A model generated the notes under the pieces. It made no database searches and had not been told where the DNA came from. It saw only the letters and a program-made list of their open reading frames with translations. Source: Chryseobacterium lathyri (GTDB lineage Bacteria; Bacteroidota; Bacteroidia; Flavobacteriales; Weeksellaceae). Taken from it: a stretch of 64,000 nucleotides of DNA. The translations under genes were made by a program, and so were the position numbers. This document shows positions 35,108-44,794 of this stretch, one piece after another. The DNA lies in assembly GCF_003290185.1 (NCBI RefSeq), contig NZ_QNFY01000011.1, positions 62,001 through 126,000 of the forward strand. The letters run 5' to 3'. The first letter of the stretch is position 1; each line of letters begins with the position of its first letter.

Positions 35108-35115
35108 CAAATTTA
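35108..35115 (-). promoter_or_regulatory. -7 box of nitroreductase-nadB-nadC
   Basis: TAAATTTG on the minus strand, 4 bases before the ATG of the nitroreductase gene. So near the start codon, it implies a leaderless or slightly later start. Confidence 0.35.
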
Positions 35116-35169
35116 AGAATAGAATGCGAATAAAGTGAGCTTATAATGAAATATATCCTTTTATAAAAA

Positions 35170-35200
35170 TAAAAAGATCACTCCAAATTTGGAGTGATCC
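35170..35200 (-). terminator. Terminator after first T9SS cargo gene
   Basis: GATCACTCCAAATTTGGAGT is the main part of a perfect palindrome; on the minus strand it is followed by TTTTTATTTTT. Confidence 0.8.
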
Positions 35201-35228
35201 CGGTATTTAAAAAATAATCAATTTTAAT

Positions 35229-37490
35229 TTACTCTCTGTTTTTTACCATAATCCAGCCTGAGAATTTGATTGGAGTATTCTTGCTGTTATTTTCATTCCA
35301 TGTGATAGAATACCAGTAATTTCCTGTCGGAACTTTTTTGCTTCCATTAGTGGTGCCATCCCAGACATATCTGTTGGACTTATCAGCCTGGAAAAGCTTA
35401 TACCCATATCGGTCGAAAATTCCGATTTCCAGATTCTTTTTATTGGAAAGTGCTGAATAATCAATAGCGTCGTTTACGCCGTCTCCATTTGGAGTGATCA
35501 CGTTGATAATATTAGGAACCGTGATGTCGATCTGAATGGGCTCGCAATCATAGTTGTCCTTTACATAAATCTTAGTTTCACCTCTGGGAACGTTTGAAAA
35601 TATATTGGAATCCTGCCATTGTATATTATCCATTGAATATTGGTAAGGCGGTGTTCCTCCGTTAACAAAGACAGTTACGGTGCTTCCTGAAATATCAATA
35701 TTGGTAACCACGGGCTGCTCTGAAGCATATACCTTTACGGTCTGCAGTGTAATACAGTCTCCGGTTTTTAATTTTACCCAGTAAGTTCCCACACCTACAT
35801 TGGTGATGGCCTGTGTCGTTGCTCCTGTGCTCCATTGGTAACCATTGAATCCAGGGCCTGCATCCAGTGTGGTTTTGTCCTCAATACAGATGATTTTGTC
35901 CTTTAATACGCTGGATGAAACCGGAGATAAGACGGTGAGGGTAACTTTTGCAATAGAATAACATCCCTGCGCATTGAATACTTTTATATAAATGACTCCG
36001 GATGGAGCAGTATATGCTAAGAAATTTAAAATTTCATTCGTTCCGTTTTCAGCATCTGTAAGGGATGGATAATATTTTTTTATTGCTCCCGTCAATACTG
36101 TTACCGGTGCATTGCTTAAATTGAATGTTCCCAGTGAAGGATTGGTTTCAAGGAAGCATGTTCTTAATGATGCATCGGTAACGACCACAACCGGATTGAG
36201 ATTCAGGGTAACTTTTGCTACACTCACACATCCCTGGGGAGTGGTCACTTTTGCAAATAATATGGCCGCTCCTGATGCGTAAGCTGTAGGATTGGGAATT
36301 TGGTTGATCCCTGCATTCAGGTCTGACATTGTATTGTAAAATTCCATTGTACAACCAGGAACTGTTGTTAAAGCAGCTGTGGTAAGGTCAAATGTTGCAG
36401 TACCTGCATTATTGTTGTTACATCCCGTAAGCGAAGCATCAGTGGCTGCAAACGGAGTGGGGTTCAGCTGTATGACTCCGTCTCCATTATCGCAGAGTGT
36501 AGAACTAGGATCTTTAATGACTACTTTAATTGTAGTGTTGCCAGAATACGGGAAATTTGAAGGATTGGCAATAGGTGTTGAACTTCCTAAAACATAATAG
36601 GTGAATATGTAATTTGCCGGATTATTGACAAATTGAGCATTGAAAGACGTTAGGTCCACAGTTCCGGTACCGGTGGCAGGATTGGTACATACAAATGGAG
36701 TTACTGTAGCATTCAGAATGGGAACTTTGTCTACAAAAACTTTTACATTTTTGATAGAATGTCTTGCGCTGGCACCTCCTGTAGCTGCCGAAAATCCAAA
36801 GTATCCCTGTGACATTCCAATGGCAGCACCCGAAGGAGCGAATGACTGGTCCGCAATAAGAACCCCGTCAATTTTTATTTTAATGATCCAGTTCGTAGGG
36901 TTGGTAAGGTCTGTTTCACCGTTTACTTCTACGTGTTTATAGTTTGGTCCTACGAATGGCTGAGTAGGGTTGAGGTCCGGAGAATGAAATGTGCTGCCGG
37001 GCGTTGTGTTGTATTCAATATTGTTTCCGGCTGTATTGTTGGTGCCATAAAGAACGTGTACTTTACTCATCTGTCCTTCCGTGGTATTATTGAAAATATC
37101 AAATCCTACCATCAGTCCGGAAGCATTTCCGGGAATTCCAAGTCCACCACCGGATACGAATCCTGTCGGCGGATTGGCAAGATACCAGAAAGTAAATCCG
37201 TCTCCTCTTCCGAATTGTGTTGTTCCGTTTCCGTCAATTCTAAAGTCAAATTCTACCTTCCATTTGTCACAATAACTTAATGTGATAGGGGTAGCCAGTT
37301 TTATAGCGCCATACAAGTTTCCGTTATCGGTTGTAAGCCTGATGAAATCTGTATCAACAGCTGCATTTGAAACAAGGTCCCAGCCCGTTGTGTTGACAGG
37401 GTTTCCTGCAAGCTGATATGTTTGTGAAAACAGCTGACCTGAAAAGCATAGAAAAATAGTTAAATAATAAAGGAGTAGTTTTCTTTTCAT
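35229..37490 (-). CDS. T9SS type B cargo with lectin-like N-domain (paralog 1)
   Basis: The 753-residue secreted protein starts with a signal peptide (MKRKLLLYYLTIFLCFSGQL). An L-type lectin-like domain follows (about 23-255; KWKVEFDFRID, GDGFTFWYLANPP, GLMVGFDIFNNTT, GYFGFSAATGGASARH). Next come beta modules each built around a CxxNNxGTxxFDL/YY pattern (about 260-520), an Ig-like segment with TTLDAGPGFNGYQWSTGATT, a SprB-like segment (GGTPPYQYSMD) and the C-terminal type B sorting domain (NVITPNGDGVND, FDRYGYKLFQA, GNYWYSITW; about 665-753) that directs export through the T9SS. It probably sits on the cell surface and may bind glycans. Paralog 4 (44795-46933) has the most similar C-terminal half. 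Confidence 0.9.
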   Translation of the reverse strand: MKRKLLLYYLTIFLCFSGQLFSQTYQLAGNPVNTTGWDLVSNAAVDTDFIRLTTDNGNLYGAIKLATPITLSYCDKWKVEFDFRIDGNGTTQFGRGDGFTFWYLANPPTGFVSGGGLGIPGNASGLMVGFDIFNNTTEGQMSKVHVLYGTNNTAGNNIEYNTTPGSTFHSPDLNPTQPFVGPNYKHVEVNGETDLTNPTNWIIKIKIDGVLIADQSFAPSGAAIGMSQGYFGFSAATGGASARHSIKNVKVFVDKVPILNATVTPFVCTNPATGTGTVDLTSFNAQFVNNPANYIFTYYVLGSSTPIANPSNFPYSGNTTIKVVIKDPSSTLCDNGDGVIQLNPTPFAATDASLTGCNNNNAGTATFDLTTAALTTVPGCTMEFYNTMSDLNAGINQIPNPTAYASGAAILFAKVTTPQGCVSVAKVTLNLNPVVVVTDASLRTCFLETNPSLGTFNLSNAPVTVLTGAIKKYYPSLTDAENGTNEILNFLAYTAPSGVIYIKVFNAQGCYSIAKVTLTVLSPVSSSVLKDKIICIEDKTTLDAGPGFNGYQWSTGATTQAITNVGVGTYWVKLKTGDCITLQTVKVYASEQPVVTNIDISGSTVTVFVNGGTPPYQYSMDNIQWQDSNIFSNVPRGETKIYVKDNYDCEPIQIDITVPNIINVITPNGDGVNDAIDYSALSNKKNLEIGIFDRYGYKLFQADKSNRYVWDGTTNGSKKVPTGNYWYSITWNENNSKNTPIKFSGWIMVKNRE

Positions 37491-37696
37491 ATGAAGCGAT
37501 TAGTTTTTGAGGTTATTCCTGTAAATATATTTATTTTATTTTCTAATATATAATGTATAATTGTCAAATGATTAACAAAAATTGTCAATTTTATAAGTAA
37601 TTTTTAAAATTTATATGAAATGGTTAAAAATAAAATATATCTTATTTATTAAGTTAAGATATGATAAGCCTTGATCCCACAAGCCCAATCCTATTA

Positions 37697-37725
37697 AAAA
37701 ATCACTCCGGTGAAGGAGTGATTTT
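37697..37725 (-). terminator. Terminator after second T9SS cargo gene
   Basis: AAAATCACTCC pairs with GGAGTGATTTT around a short loop. The ACTCC stem is shared with the hairpin after paralog 1. Confidence 0.75.
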
Positions 37726-37738
37726 GTATGAAAAGCTA

Positions 37739-39991
37739 TTATTCTCTGTTTTTTACCAATACCCAGCCTGAATATTTCGTAGGAGTATTGTTTTTATCAT
37801 TTTCATTCCATGAAATAGAATACCAGTAAGTCCCTGTGAGGATCTTTTTGCCGAAGGCAGTTCCATCCCATTTGAATTTTCTTGTTTTATCAGCTTCATA
37901 AAGTTTATTGCCATATCTGTCATATACTATAAAAACCAGATTTTTCTTATAGGCCAATGCGGAATAATCAATAAAGTCATTCACGTTATCGCCGTTCGGT
38001 GTAATGGCATTGATCAGATTGGGAACAGTGATCTGAACTTCAACGGGTGAACAGTTGTAAAAGTCTTTGACAAAAACTTTTACCTCTCCTCTGTGCAAGC
38101 CTGTAAATATATTTGAATCCTGCCAGTCGATACCGTTTAAAGAATATTTATATGGTGGAGTGCCTCCTGAAACATTCACAGTTACCGTTGTATTATGAAT
38201 ATCAATGCTTGAAATAACAGGGTTTGCCGAAGCAATAACCTTCACGGTCTGCAATGTAATACAGTTTCCTGTTTTTAGCTTTACCCAATAAAGACCAACA
38301 CCTACTCCCTGTATAGAAGGAGTGGTTGCTCCGGTAATCCATTCGTAGCCATCAAAGCCCGGACCTGCATCCAGATCAGTTCTTCCGTCAATGCAGATAA
38401 TTTTATCTTTTAAAACGTTTGATTTCACTGGTGAAAGTACAACGAGGTTAACTTTTGCTATAGCGAAACATGCGTTTGAGTCAGTTACCTTTACATAGAC
38501 TGCAGTACTCACGGACATATATTGAGATGGATTGACAATCTCATTGGTTCCGCTTAATGCATCTGCTACGCTTAAATAATATTTCTTTGTAAACCCGCTC
38601 GTCAGTGTCGTCACATTGGCTGAAGTAAGGTCAAATATGGCAGTCGTAATATTATCCTGCAGAAAGCATGACTGTAGCGTGGCTTCTTTTACCGGAGTTT
38701 CAGGATAGAATGTTAAGGTAATTTTTGCCGTACCGGTACATCCCTGCGGCGTAGTCACTTTTACATAGACTATGCCGGGTGCGGAAGTGTAAGAATTGGG
38801 ATTCGTGATTTCATTGGTTCCGGCATTCAGATCATTCAGTGTTTTATAATATTTTTTAGTGGCGCCAAGTACATTTGTTACATCTGCAGTATTAAGGTTG
38901 AATAATCCTGTTCCTGCTTTATTGTTGTTACATGCCGTTAAAGTTTTATCGGTAAGTGTAAGAGGAGCCAGGACCAGCTGTATTTTTCCGTCCGGATTAT
39001 CACATAATATTCCTGCATTGTCCTTTACAATCACAGTAACCGTAGTATTGGCATTGAATTGGAAATTAGTGGGATTTGTAATAGGTGTTGAGCCTTGCAA
39101 GTACGTGAATGTATAATTGGAAGGGTTACTAACGAATTGAGAATTGAAAGTTGTTAAATTTACAGATGCAAACCCTGTAGTCGGATTTGGACAGAAAGTC
39201 TGTGTCGCTGTACTTTGTAAAATAGGAACTTTATCGGTGTAGATTTTTACATTTTTAATAGAATGTCTTGACCTTGCCCCTCCTGTAGAAGCCGAAAATC
39301 CAAAATATCCAATGGTCATAGCAGCTGCCGTGCCCGATGGGGCAAAAGACTGGTTACAGATGGTCGTACCATCAAGTGTTATTTTTACAATCCAATTCGT
39401 AGGAATAGCCGGATCTACCTGAGCTGTTACTTCAACATGCTTATAAGTTGTTCCCTGAAAAGGTTGGGTGGTATTCAGGTCCGGTGAGTGAAAAGAGCTC
39501 CCCGGAACATTGAAGAATTCTACATTGTTGCTATCTGTTGTATTGGCAACCTGCCCGTAAGCAACATGTATCTTACTCATTGTAGCGGTAGTGGTGTTGT
39601 TGTAAGTATCAAAACCTACAATAAAACCGACTGCATTTTGGGAAACTCCAAGGCCGGAACCCAATACACTTGCAACAGGCGGGTTTGCCAGATACCAAAA
39701 TGCAATTCCGTCTCCGTTGGAAGTTTGGTTAGAGTCCATTCTGAAGTCGAATTCCACTCTCCATTTATCACAATATTTTAAATTAATCTGATCATTCAGT
39801 CTTATAGATCCGGATTGGTTATTGGTATCCGGAGTAAGCTGGACAAAATCGCCTAGTACCTGGGTTGGAGCAACCATGGACCATCCTGTAGTATTTACAG
39901 GGTTTCCGGTTAACTGGTAAGTTTGAGAAAACACTCCCCCTGACAAAAAAAACAGAAAGAGAGAAATGTAAGACAGTAAAGATTTATTCAT
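37739..39991 (-). CDS. T9SS type B cargo with lectin-like N-domain (paralog 2)
   Basis: The 750-residue protein has the same layout as paralog 1: signal peptide, lectin-like domain (CDKWRVEFDFRMDSN, GDGIAFWYLANPP, FIVGFDTYNNTTT), beta modules (about 260-520), an Ig-like segment (LDAGPGFDGYEWITGATT), SprB-like repeat (GGTPPYKYSLN) and type B sorting domain (NAITPNGDNVND, YDRYGNKLYEA, GTYWYSISW). Its N-terminal half matches paralog 1, but the C-terminal third is closer to paralog 3 (42576-44696), with YDRYGNKLYEA and NAITPNGD in both. Likely a surface adhesin or glycan-binding protein exported by the T9SS. Confidence 0.9.
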   Translation of the reverse strand: MNKSLLSYISLFLFFLSGGVFSQTYQLTGNPVNTTGWSMVAPTQVLGDFVQLTPDTNNQSGSIRLNDQINLKYCDKWRVEFDFRMDSNQTSNGDGIAFWYLANPPVASVLGSGLGVSQNAVGFIVGFDTYNNTTTATMSKIHVAYGQVANTTDSNNVEFFNVPGSSFHSPDLNTTQPFQGTTYKHVEVTAQVDPAIPTNWIVKITLDGTTICNQSFAPSGTAAAMTIGYFGFSASTGGARSRHSIKNVKIYTDKVPILQSTATQTFCPNPTTGFASVNLTTFNSQFVSNPSNYTFTYLQGSTPITNPTNFQFNANTTVTVIVKDNAGILCDNPDGKIQLVLAPLTLTDKTLTACNNNKAGTGLFNLNTADVTNVLGATKKYYKTLNDLNAGTNEITNPNSYTSAPGIVYVKVTTPQGCTGTAKITLTFYPETPVKEATLQSCFLQDNITTAIFDLTSANVTTLTSGFTKKYYLSVADALSGTNEIVNPSQYMSVSTAVYVKVTDSNACFAIAKVNLVVLSPVKSNVLKDKIICIDGRTDLDAGPGFDGYEWITGATTPSIQGVGVGLYWVKLKTGNCITLQTVKVIASANPVISSIDIHNTTVTVNVSGGTPPYKYSLNGIDWQDSNIFTGLHRGEVKVFVKDFYNCSPVEVQITVPNLINAITPNGDNVNDFIDYSALAYKKNLVFIVYDRYGNKLYEADKTRKFKWDGTAFGKKILTGTYWYSISWNENDKNNTPTKYSGWVLVKNRE

Positions 39992-40149
39992 TGAAGTGGA
40001 ATTACTTTATTTTAGACGTTGTAAATATATTAAATCCTAACCGATTAATATGTATTTAATGTTAATTTAACTGAAAATATTAATGATTTGTCAATGAATT
40101 GTAAAATGAATAGGCGAATAGAGAATTATAAAGATGTTAATTTAGATTT

Positions 40150-40626
40150 TTAAAAAAGAGAATTGCTTTCCAGTCCTTCAAAATAAGTATCGACTTCCAG
40201 ATCAGGTGAGCTTGCAGCTGCTACGGCAAGTTTATCGCAGAGCTCATTTTCAAAGTGCCCTGCATGGCCTTTTACCCAATGCATTTTTGGGTTGTGTTTG
40301 TTGTACATTTCAATAAATCTTTTCCAGAGATCGGGGTTTTTTACATTTTTCCATCCTCTTTTGATCCATCCTGCAATCCAGTTTTGGTTCACGGCATCAG
40401 CTACATATTTGCTGTCTGTGTAAATATGAATATCGTTCTCCGAAGACTTTAGTTTTTCCATAGCGGAAATAACAGCCAATAGCTCCATTCTGTTATTGGT
40501 GGTTTTTCTGAATCCTTTGGAGAATGTCTTCTGATAATTTTTTTCAGGAACACGCATAAGAATTCCATAGCCTCCTTTGCCGGGGTTTCCGCTGCATGCA
40601 CCGTCGGTGTATATTTCTATTCTCAA
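40150..40626 (-). CDS. rnhA: Ribonuclease HI
   Basis: RNase HI removes RNA from RNA-DNA hybrids. The 158-residue protein starts MRIEIYTDGACSGNPGKGG, with the catalytic acids Asp8, Glu48 (NNRMELL), Asp71 (YTDSKY), and Asp131 (NELCDKLA), and the flexible His region WVKGHAGHFENE. Lys60 in MEKLKSS and the tryptophans in NWIAGWIKRGW are at the positions that in E. coli RNase HI contact the tip of SSB. It lies 84 bases downstream of dnaB on the same strand, and DnaB ends in an SSB-like acidic tail. The C-terminus is slightly longer than in E. coli. Confidence 0.95.
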   Translation of the reverse strand: MRIEIYTDGACSGNPGKGGYGILMRVPEKNYQKTFSKGFRKTTNNRMELLAVISAMEKLKSSENDIHIYTDSKYVADAVNQNWIAGWIKRGWKNVKNPDLWKRFIEMYNKHNPKMHWVKGHAGHFENELCDKLAVAAASSPDLEVDTYFEGLESNSLF

Positions 40627-40710
40627 AAGTTAAGTCTATATAAAACTGGTATTCTGTAAAAACTAAGTTTGAAGAATGCCAAGCTGTTGTTAATTTAAAA
40701 TAGTATGTTT

Positions 40711-42300
40711 TTAGAATGGGAAATCGTCATCATCATCAAGGTCATTCATTGAAGATCCTGAAAGCTTTGAACTGTCTGGTAAATCAAATGCAGCTCCAGG
40801 TTGAATAGTAGTTCTTATTTTATCAAAACCACTAGGCTCGTTAGATCCGAAATTAGAAGGATAACCTCCCATACCACCGTCTAATGCTGCTTCAATATCC
40901 CCGAATTTTGCAAAATGTTTTAAGAATGATAATCTGACGTCGGCTGTAGCACCATTTCTATGCTTTGCGATGATCAGTTCAGCCTGATTTTCCGTTGGAG
41001 TTTCCTGGCCTTCTTCATCATTGTCCCAAACGGCAATTTTATAATATTCAGGTCTGAAAATAAAAGATACAATATCCGCATCCTGCTCAATCGCTCCGGA
41101 TTCCCTAAGGTCAGAAAGCTGAGGTCTTTTTCCCGGGCGTGCCTCCACACTTCTTGATAACTGTGAAAGGGCAATAACAGGTACATTCAGTTCTTTGGCA
41201 ATAGCCTTTAATGAACGCGAGATCATGGAAATTTCCTGTTCACGGTTTCCGACTCCTTTACCTCCACCTCCTGCAGTCATCAGCTGAAGGTAATCCACCA
41301 TGATCAGCCTTACACCATGCTGCATCACCAGTCTTCGGCACTTTGCGCGGAAGTCGAATATGGAAAGAGAGGGGGTTTCGTCAATAAAAAGTGGTGCATT
41401 TTCAAGCTCGGATACGTTGGAGAACAGTCTCTGCCATTCTTCATCATCCAAAGTTCCCTTTCTCAGTTTTTCAGAAGAAATTCGCGTTTCTGAAGCAATC
41501 ATCCTCGTGATAAGCTGTACAGATGCCATTTCCAGGGAGAAAAGCACCATCGGAATCTTATGGCCAACGGCAATATTTCTGGCCATCGACAGAAGGAATG
41601 CCGTTTTACCCATCGCCGGACGGGCTGCAATAATGATGAGGTCAGAATTTTGCCAGCCTCCCGTTTCTTTGTCAATATCCCTGAATCCGGAAGGAACTCC
41701 TGAAAGCCCTTCCTTATCTTTCAAAGATTTAATAGTATCGATAGCCTGCTTTACCAATGAATTGGCGGTGTCGAATCCTTTTTTGATCGTACCGTTGGTA
41801 ATTTCAAAGAAAGATTGTTCAGCCTTATCCAAAAGTTCGAATACATCGGTAGATTCTTTATAGGATGAATCGATCACGTTGGCAGAAACATTAATCAGAC
41901 TTCTTAAGATATATTTTTCAAGAATAACTCGGACATGATATTCAATGTGAGCGGAGGAGCTTACTCCCATGGTAAGATCAATAATATAATGATCACCTCC
42001 GGCCTGGCTTAATTTATCCTCTTTTTTTAATTCCTGGATAATGGTCATAAGGTCTACAGGATGGTTGCCTTCGTAAAGTTTTAGAATTGTGGCAAAAATA
42101 ACCTGATGTCTGGGATCATAAAATACTTCAGGAGTAAGGAGGTCAATAGAATGGTCAAGACCTTTTTTGTCTATCAAAAAAGTTCCTATAACCAGTCTTT
42201 CAAAATCTACAGCATTGGGTGGCATTTTTCCATCCGCAATAGACAGTTCTCTTGCAAAATTTCCGTGCGTAAGGGATGATAATGTTTCTTTCTGCGCCAT
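40711..42300 (-). CDS. dnaB: Replicative DNA helicase DnaB
   Basis: DnaB is the hexameric helicase that unwinds DNA at the fork. The 529-residue protein has the N-terminal dimerisation domain (about 28-130, NAVDFERLVIGTFLIDKKG), a linker helix and the RecA-like domain with Walker A ARPAMGKT (226-233), FSLEMASVQLITR and LIMVDYLQLM (Walker B). The end is unusual: after a Gly/Pro/Ser-rich linker (GGMGGYPSNFGSNEPSG) the last residues are LDDDDDFPF, very like the DDDIPF tip of SSB. There is no intein. A TATCTTTG box lies at 42305-42312 on the minus strand, close to the start codon. Confidence 0.96.
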   Translation of the reverse strand: MAQKETLSSLTHGNFARELSIADGKMPPNAVDFERLVIGTFLIDKKGLDHSIDLLTPEVFYDPRHQVIFATILKLYEGNHPVDLMTIIQELKKEDKLSQAGGDHYIIDLTMGVSSSAHIEYHVRVILEKYILRSLINVSANVIDSSYKESTDVFELLDKAEQSFFEITNGTIKKGFDTANSLVKQAIDTIKSLKDKEGLSGVPSGFRDIDKETGGWQNSDLIIIAARPAMGKTAFLLSMARNIAVGHKIPMVLFSLEMASVQLITRMIASETRISSEKLRKGTLDDEEWQRLFSNVSELENAPLFIDETPSLSIFDFRAKCRRLVMQHGVRLIMVDYLQLMTAGGGGKGVGNREQEISMISRSLKAIAKELNVPVIALSQLSRSVEARPGKRPQLSDLRESGAIEQDADIVSFIFRPEYYKIAVWDNDEEGQETPTENQAELIIAKHRNGATADVRLSFLKHFAKFGDIEAALDGGMGGYPSNFGSNEPSGFDKIRTTIQPGAAFDLPDSSKLSGSSMNDLDDDDDFPF

Positions 42301-42304
42301 GATG

Positions 42305-42312
42305 CAAAGATA
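42305..42312 (-). promoter_or_regulatory. Possible -7 box of dnaB
   Basis: TATCTTTG on the minus strand, 4 bases before the dnaB ATG. So close to the start codon it would give a leaderless transcript. Confidence 0.3.
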
Positions 42313-42523
42313 GCTTATTTAAAAAAAATAATTAAAAAATAGTAACTAACAAGTTATCAGCAATCCTGCTGTAACCTATAGCAGTAGAACTCAAAATAAA
42401 TGTTAGTAAAAATGTGGGGATCAAAAATAGAAAAATTTCAATAAGTACTATCCATCAGAATGAAAATAGTCAATGATTTTTTATTGAATAATGAAATTGA
42501 ATGGTTGGTTAATAATGAAATAT

Positions 42524-42558
42524 AAAAAAAGACTGCCAGTTGTGGCAGTCTTTTTTTA
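42524..42558 (-). terminator. Terminator after third T9SS cargo gene
   Basis: GACTGCCA and TGGCAGTC form a perfect stem around GTTG, flanked by A7 and T8 runs; it can work on both strands. The rest of 42301-42523 holds no recognisable gene. Confidence 0.85.
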
Positions 42559-42575
42559 TATAGCTAAAAATAATC

Positions 42576-44696
42576 TTATTCTTTATTCTTCAACAGTATC
42601 CATCCTGAATATTTCGTTTCAGTACTGTTCTTGTCGTTTTCGTTCCATGAGATCGTATACCAGTAAGTGCCGGTAGGGATTTTCTTGCCGGAAGCTGTTC
42701 CGTCCCATTTATAATCTCTCATTTTATTGGCTTCATAAAGCTTATTGCCATATCTGTCATAGACGATGAAAACAAGATTTTTCTTATAAGACAGGGCAGA
42801 GTAGTCGATCTCATCATTGATCTTATCCCCGTTTGGAGTGATCGCATTGATCAGATTAGGTACAGTAATGGTAATCTGAACAGGGGTACAGTTATAAAAA
42901 TCCTTTAAGAATATTTTATTATCCCCTCTAGGAAGCCCGCTGAATGTGTTAGTCGACTGCCAGTTGGTACCGTCAATTGAATACATATAAGGAGGAGTTC
43001 CACCTGAAGCGTTCACTGTTATAGTATTGTTGCTGATATCTACACTGGAGATTACCGGTTGCGAAGAGGCAAAAATAGTTACAGTCTGAAGTGTAAAACA
43101 TTTCCCGGTTTTCAGCTTCACCCAATAAACTCCTATTCCTGCGTTATTGATAGATTGTGTGGTAGCGCCGGTGCTCCATTCGTATCCATCGAATCCAGGT
43201 CCTGCATCCAAAGTTGTTTTTCCTTCCGCACAAATCGTTTTGTCTTTCAGCACAGCAGATTTTACCGGAGGAAGAACTTTCAGTGTGATTTTGGCGATAG
43301 AATAACACTGATTGGCATTGGTAACTCTTACATACACTTCAGTACTTGTCGTAAGGTAAGCGGTCGAATTACCAATAGGATTAGTTTCGGCTTTAGCGTC
43401 GTTTAAGGTCTTATAGAATTTTTTTGTCTGTCCTGCTACAGCGCCTACATTAGCTGTTGTCAGGTCAAATTTAGCCTGCATGATATCATTTTCAATATAA
43501 CATTCTTCCATTAGTGCATCCCTTAGGGCAACAACCGGATGATATGTTAATGTTATTGTTGCTATAGCTGTACATCCGAATGCGGAAATCAGCTTAACAT
43601 ATATTGTTGTAGGAGCAGAAACGTAATCGGTAGGATTGGTGATTTCGTTAGTGTCAGCATTCAGGTCAGCAAGAGTAGGGTAATATTTTTTAGTAATAGG
43701 GCCGGTAAATACATCTGCTGTTGTCAGGTCAAATTTTCCTGTTCCTTCGCCATTATTGTTACAGGCAAAAATACTGGCATTTTTCCCGGTAATGCTGGCG
43801 TTTACAAATTTGAATTTACCACTGATAAAACATTTGTTGACGGCGCTATTCGGGTTGTTTGGGTCAAAATAACGAATTCTGTAGTAATAAGTGGTCGTTC
43901 CGTTTACTGTAGCAATGGTAAGAGGATCTTCTCCTGTTACAACATCGTTGGTATTGTCATGGTAAGTAACCAGGAAATTGGGATTATTTCCATTGATAAT
44001 ACCAGGTGTAAGCGTAGTGAAGTTAAATTGTGATGGCAGTCCGCATACCATAACCGTTGAAGGATCTGTCGGGTTAGCCGCAGGAATTCCTGGCGGGATA
44101 AAAGGATTAGGTGCCAGAACAGGATCGTTGAATGCTGAGCTTAATGTAGCAGTACCACCCCAGATCAGCTTGAACCCGTCGTCAGAACTTTCGAAATTGT
44201 CAACAATAAGATAATAGGTTTCTCCAGCCTGTACCTGCATATAAGGACTCCATTCTCCCTGGTTTCCTGCCGTTCCGGTACCATTGGGGGCTCCTGGAGG
44301 CGGGATAGTCATGCTGAGTCCGGTATCCCCATTGGGTACCCTTCCTGCATAATTACACCTGATTGGCGTTACAAAGGTGTTGTTGGTGTTCAGAGATGTG
44401 CACCCGTTGGTGGTAGGACCGTATACTGCAAAATCGTAATCATCTGAATTAACGTTTGGATCGATAGTGAATGATAGAGTTCCTGATGTTGCTATCGTAA
44501 AAGTATACCATACTGAGTAATTTTCATCTCTGCCCAGGCATCCGTTTGCTGACAGCTCCTCTTCTATATTTCCATGCCCTGAGGGCGTGTATGAGATATC
44601 CGAGTTTCCACAGAGCGGAATGGCTGTAACACAGTCGGACTGTGCGTAAAATACCTGAGCTATAAATAAAATTAAAAGAAGTAATGTTTTTTTCAT
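42576..44696 (-). CDS. T9SS type B cargo, CGNSDISYTPSG-type N-domain (paralog 3)
   Basis: The 706-residue secreted protein has a signal peptide (MKKTLLLLILFIAQVFYAQS) and a different N-domain from paralogs 1 and 2: PLCGNSDISYTPSGHGNIEE, then NYSVWYTFTIATSGTLSFTI (PPC-like beta sandwich) and WSPYMQVQAGETYYLIVDNF (about 20-190). The rest repeats the common plan: a module with ACNNNGEGTGKFDLTTADV, an Ig-like segment (LDAGPGFDGYEWSTGATT), SprB-like GGTPPYMYSID and the type B sorting domain (NAITPNGDKIND, YDRYGNKLYEA). The tail is close to paralog 2, while its N-domain is close to paralog 4. Likely surface or released protein of unknown ligand. Confidence 0.9.
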   Translation of the reverse strand: MKKTLLLLILFIAQVFYAQSDCVTAIPLCGNSDISYTPSGHGNIEEELSANGCLGRDENYSVWYTFTIATSGTLSFTIDPNVNSDDYDFAVYGPTTNGCTSLNTNNTFVTPIRCNYAGRVPNGDTGLSMTIPPPGAPNGTGTAGNQGEWSPYMQVQAGETYYLIVDNFESSDDGFKLIWGGTATLSSAFNDPVLAPNPFIPPGIPAANPTDPSTVMVCGLPSQFNFTTLTPGIINGNNPNFLVTYHDNTNDVVTGEDPLTIATVNGTTTYYYRIRYFDPNNPNSAVNKCFISGKFKFVNASITGKNASIFACNNNGEGTGKFDLTTADVFTGPITKKYYPTLADLNADTNEITNPTDYVSAPTTIYVKLISAFGCTAIATITLTYHPVVALRDALMEECYIENDIMQAKFDLTTANVGAVAGQTKKFYKTLNDAKAETNPIGNSTAYLTTSTEVYVRVTNANQCYSIAKITLKVLPPVKSAVLKDKTICAEGKTTLDAGPGFDGYEWSTGATTQSINNAGIGVYWVKLKTGKCFTLQTVTIFASSQPVISSVDISNNTITVNASGGTPPYMYSIDGTNWQSTNTFSGLPRGDNKIFLKDFYNCTPVQITITVPNLINAITPNGDKINDEIDYSALSYKKNLVFIVYDRYGNKLYEANKMRDYKWDGTASGKKIPTGTYWYTISWNENDKNSTETKYSGWILLKNKE

Positions 44697-44755
44697 GTTT
44701 AAAATGATTTTTGTGAAACAAGATTTGAGTAAATAAAGTTATCAGCATTTATGTT

Positions 44756-44786
44756 AAAAAACCGCCCCGTAGAGCGGTTTTATTTT
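44756..44786 (-). terminator. Terminator after fourth T9SS cargo gene
   Basis: AAAACCGC pairs with GCGGTTTT around an eight-base loop; on the minus strand T-rich sequence follows. Confidence 0.75.
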
Positions 44787-44794
44787 AACAAGAG

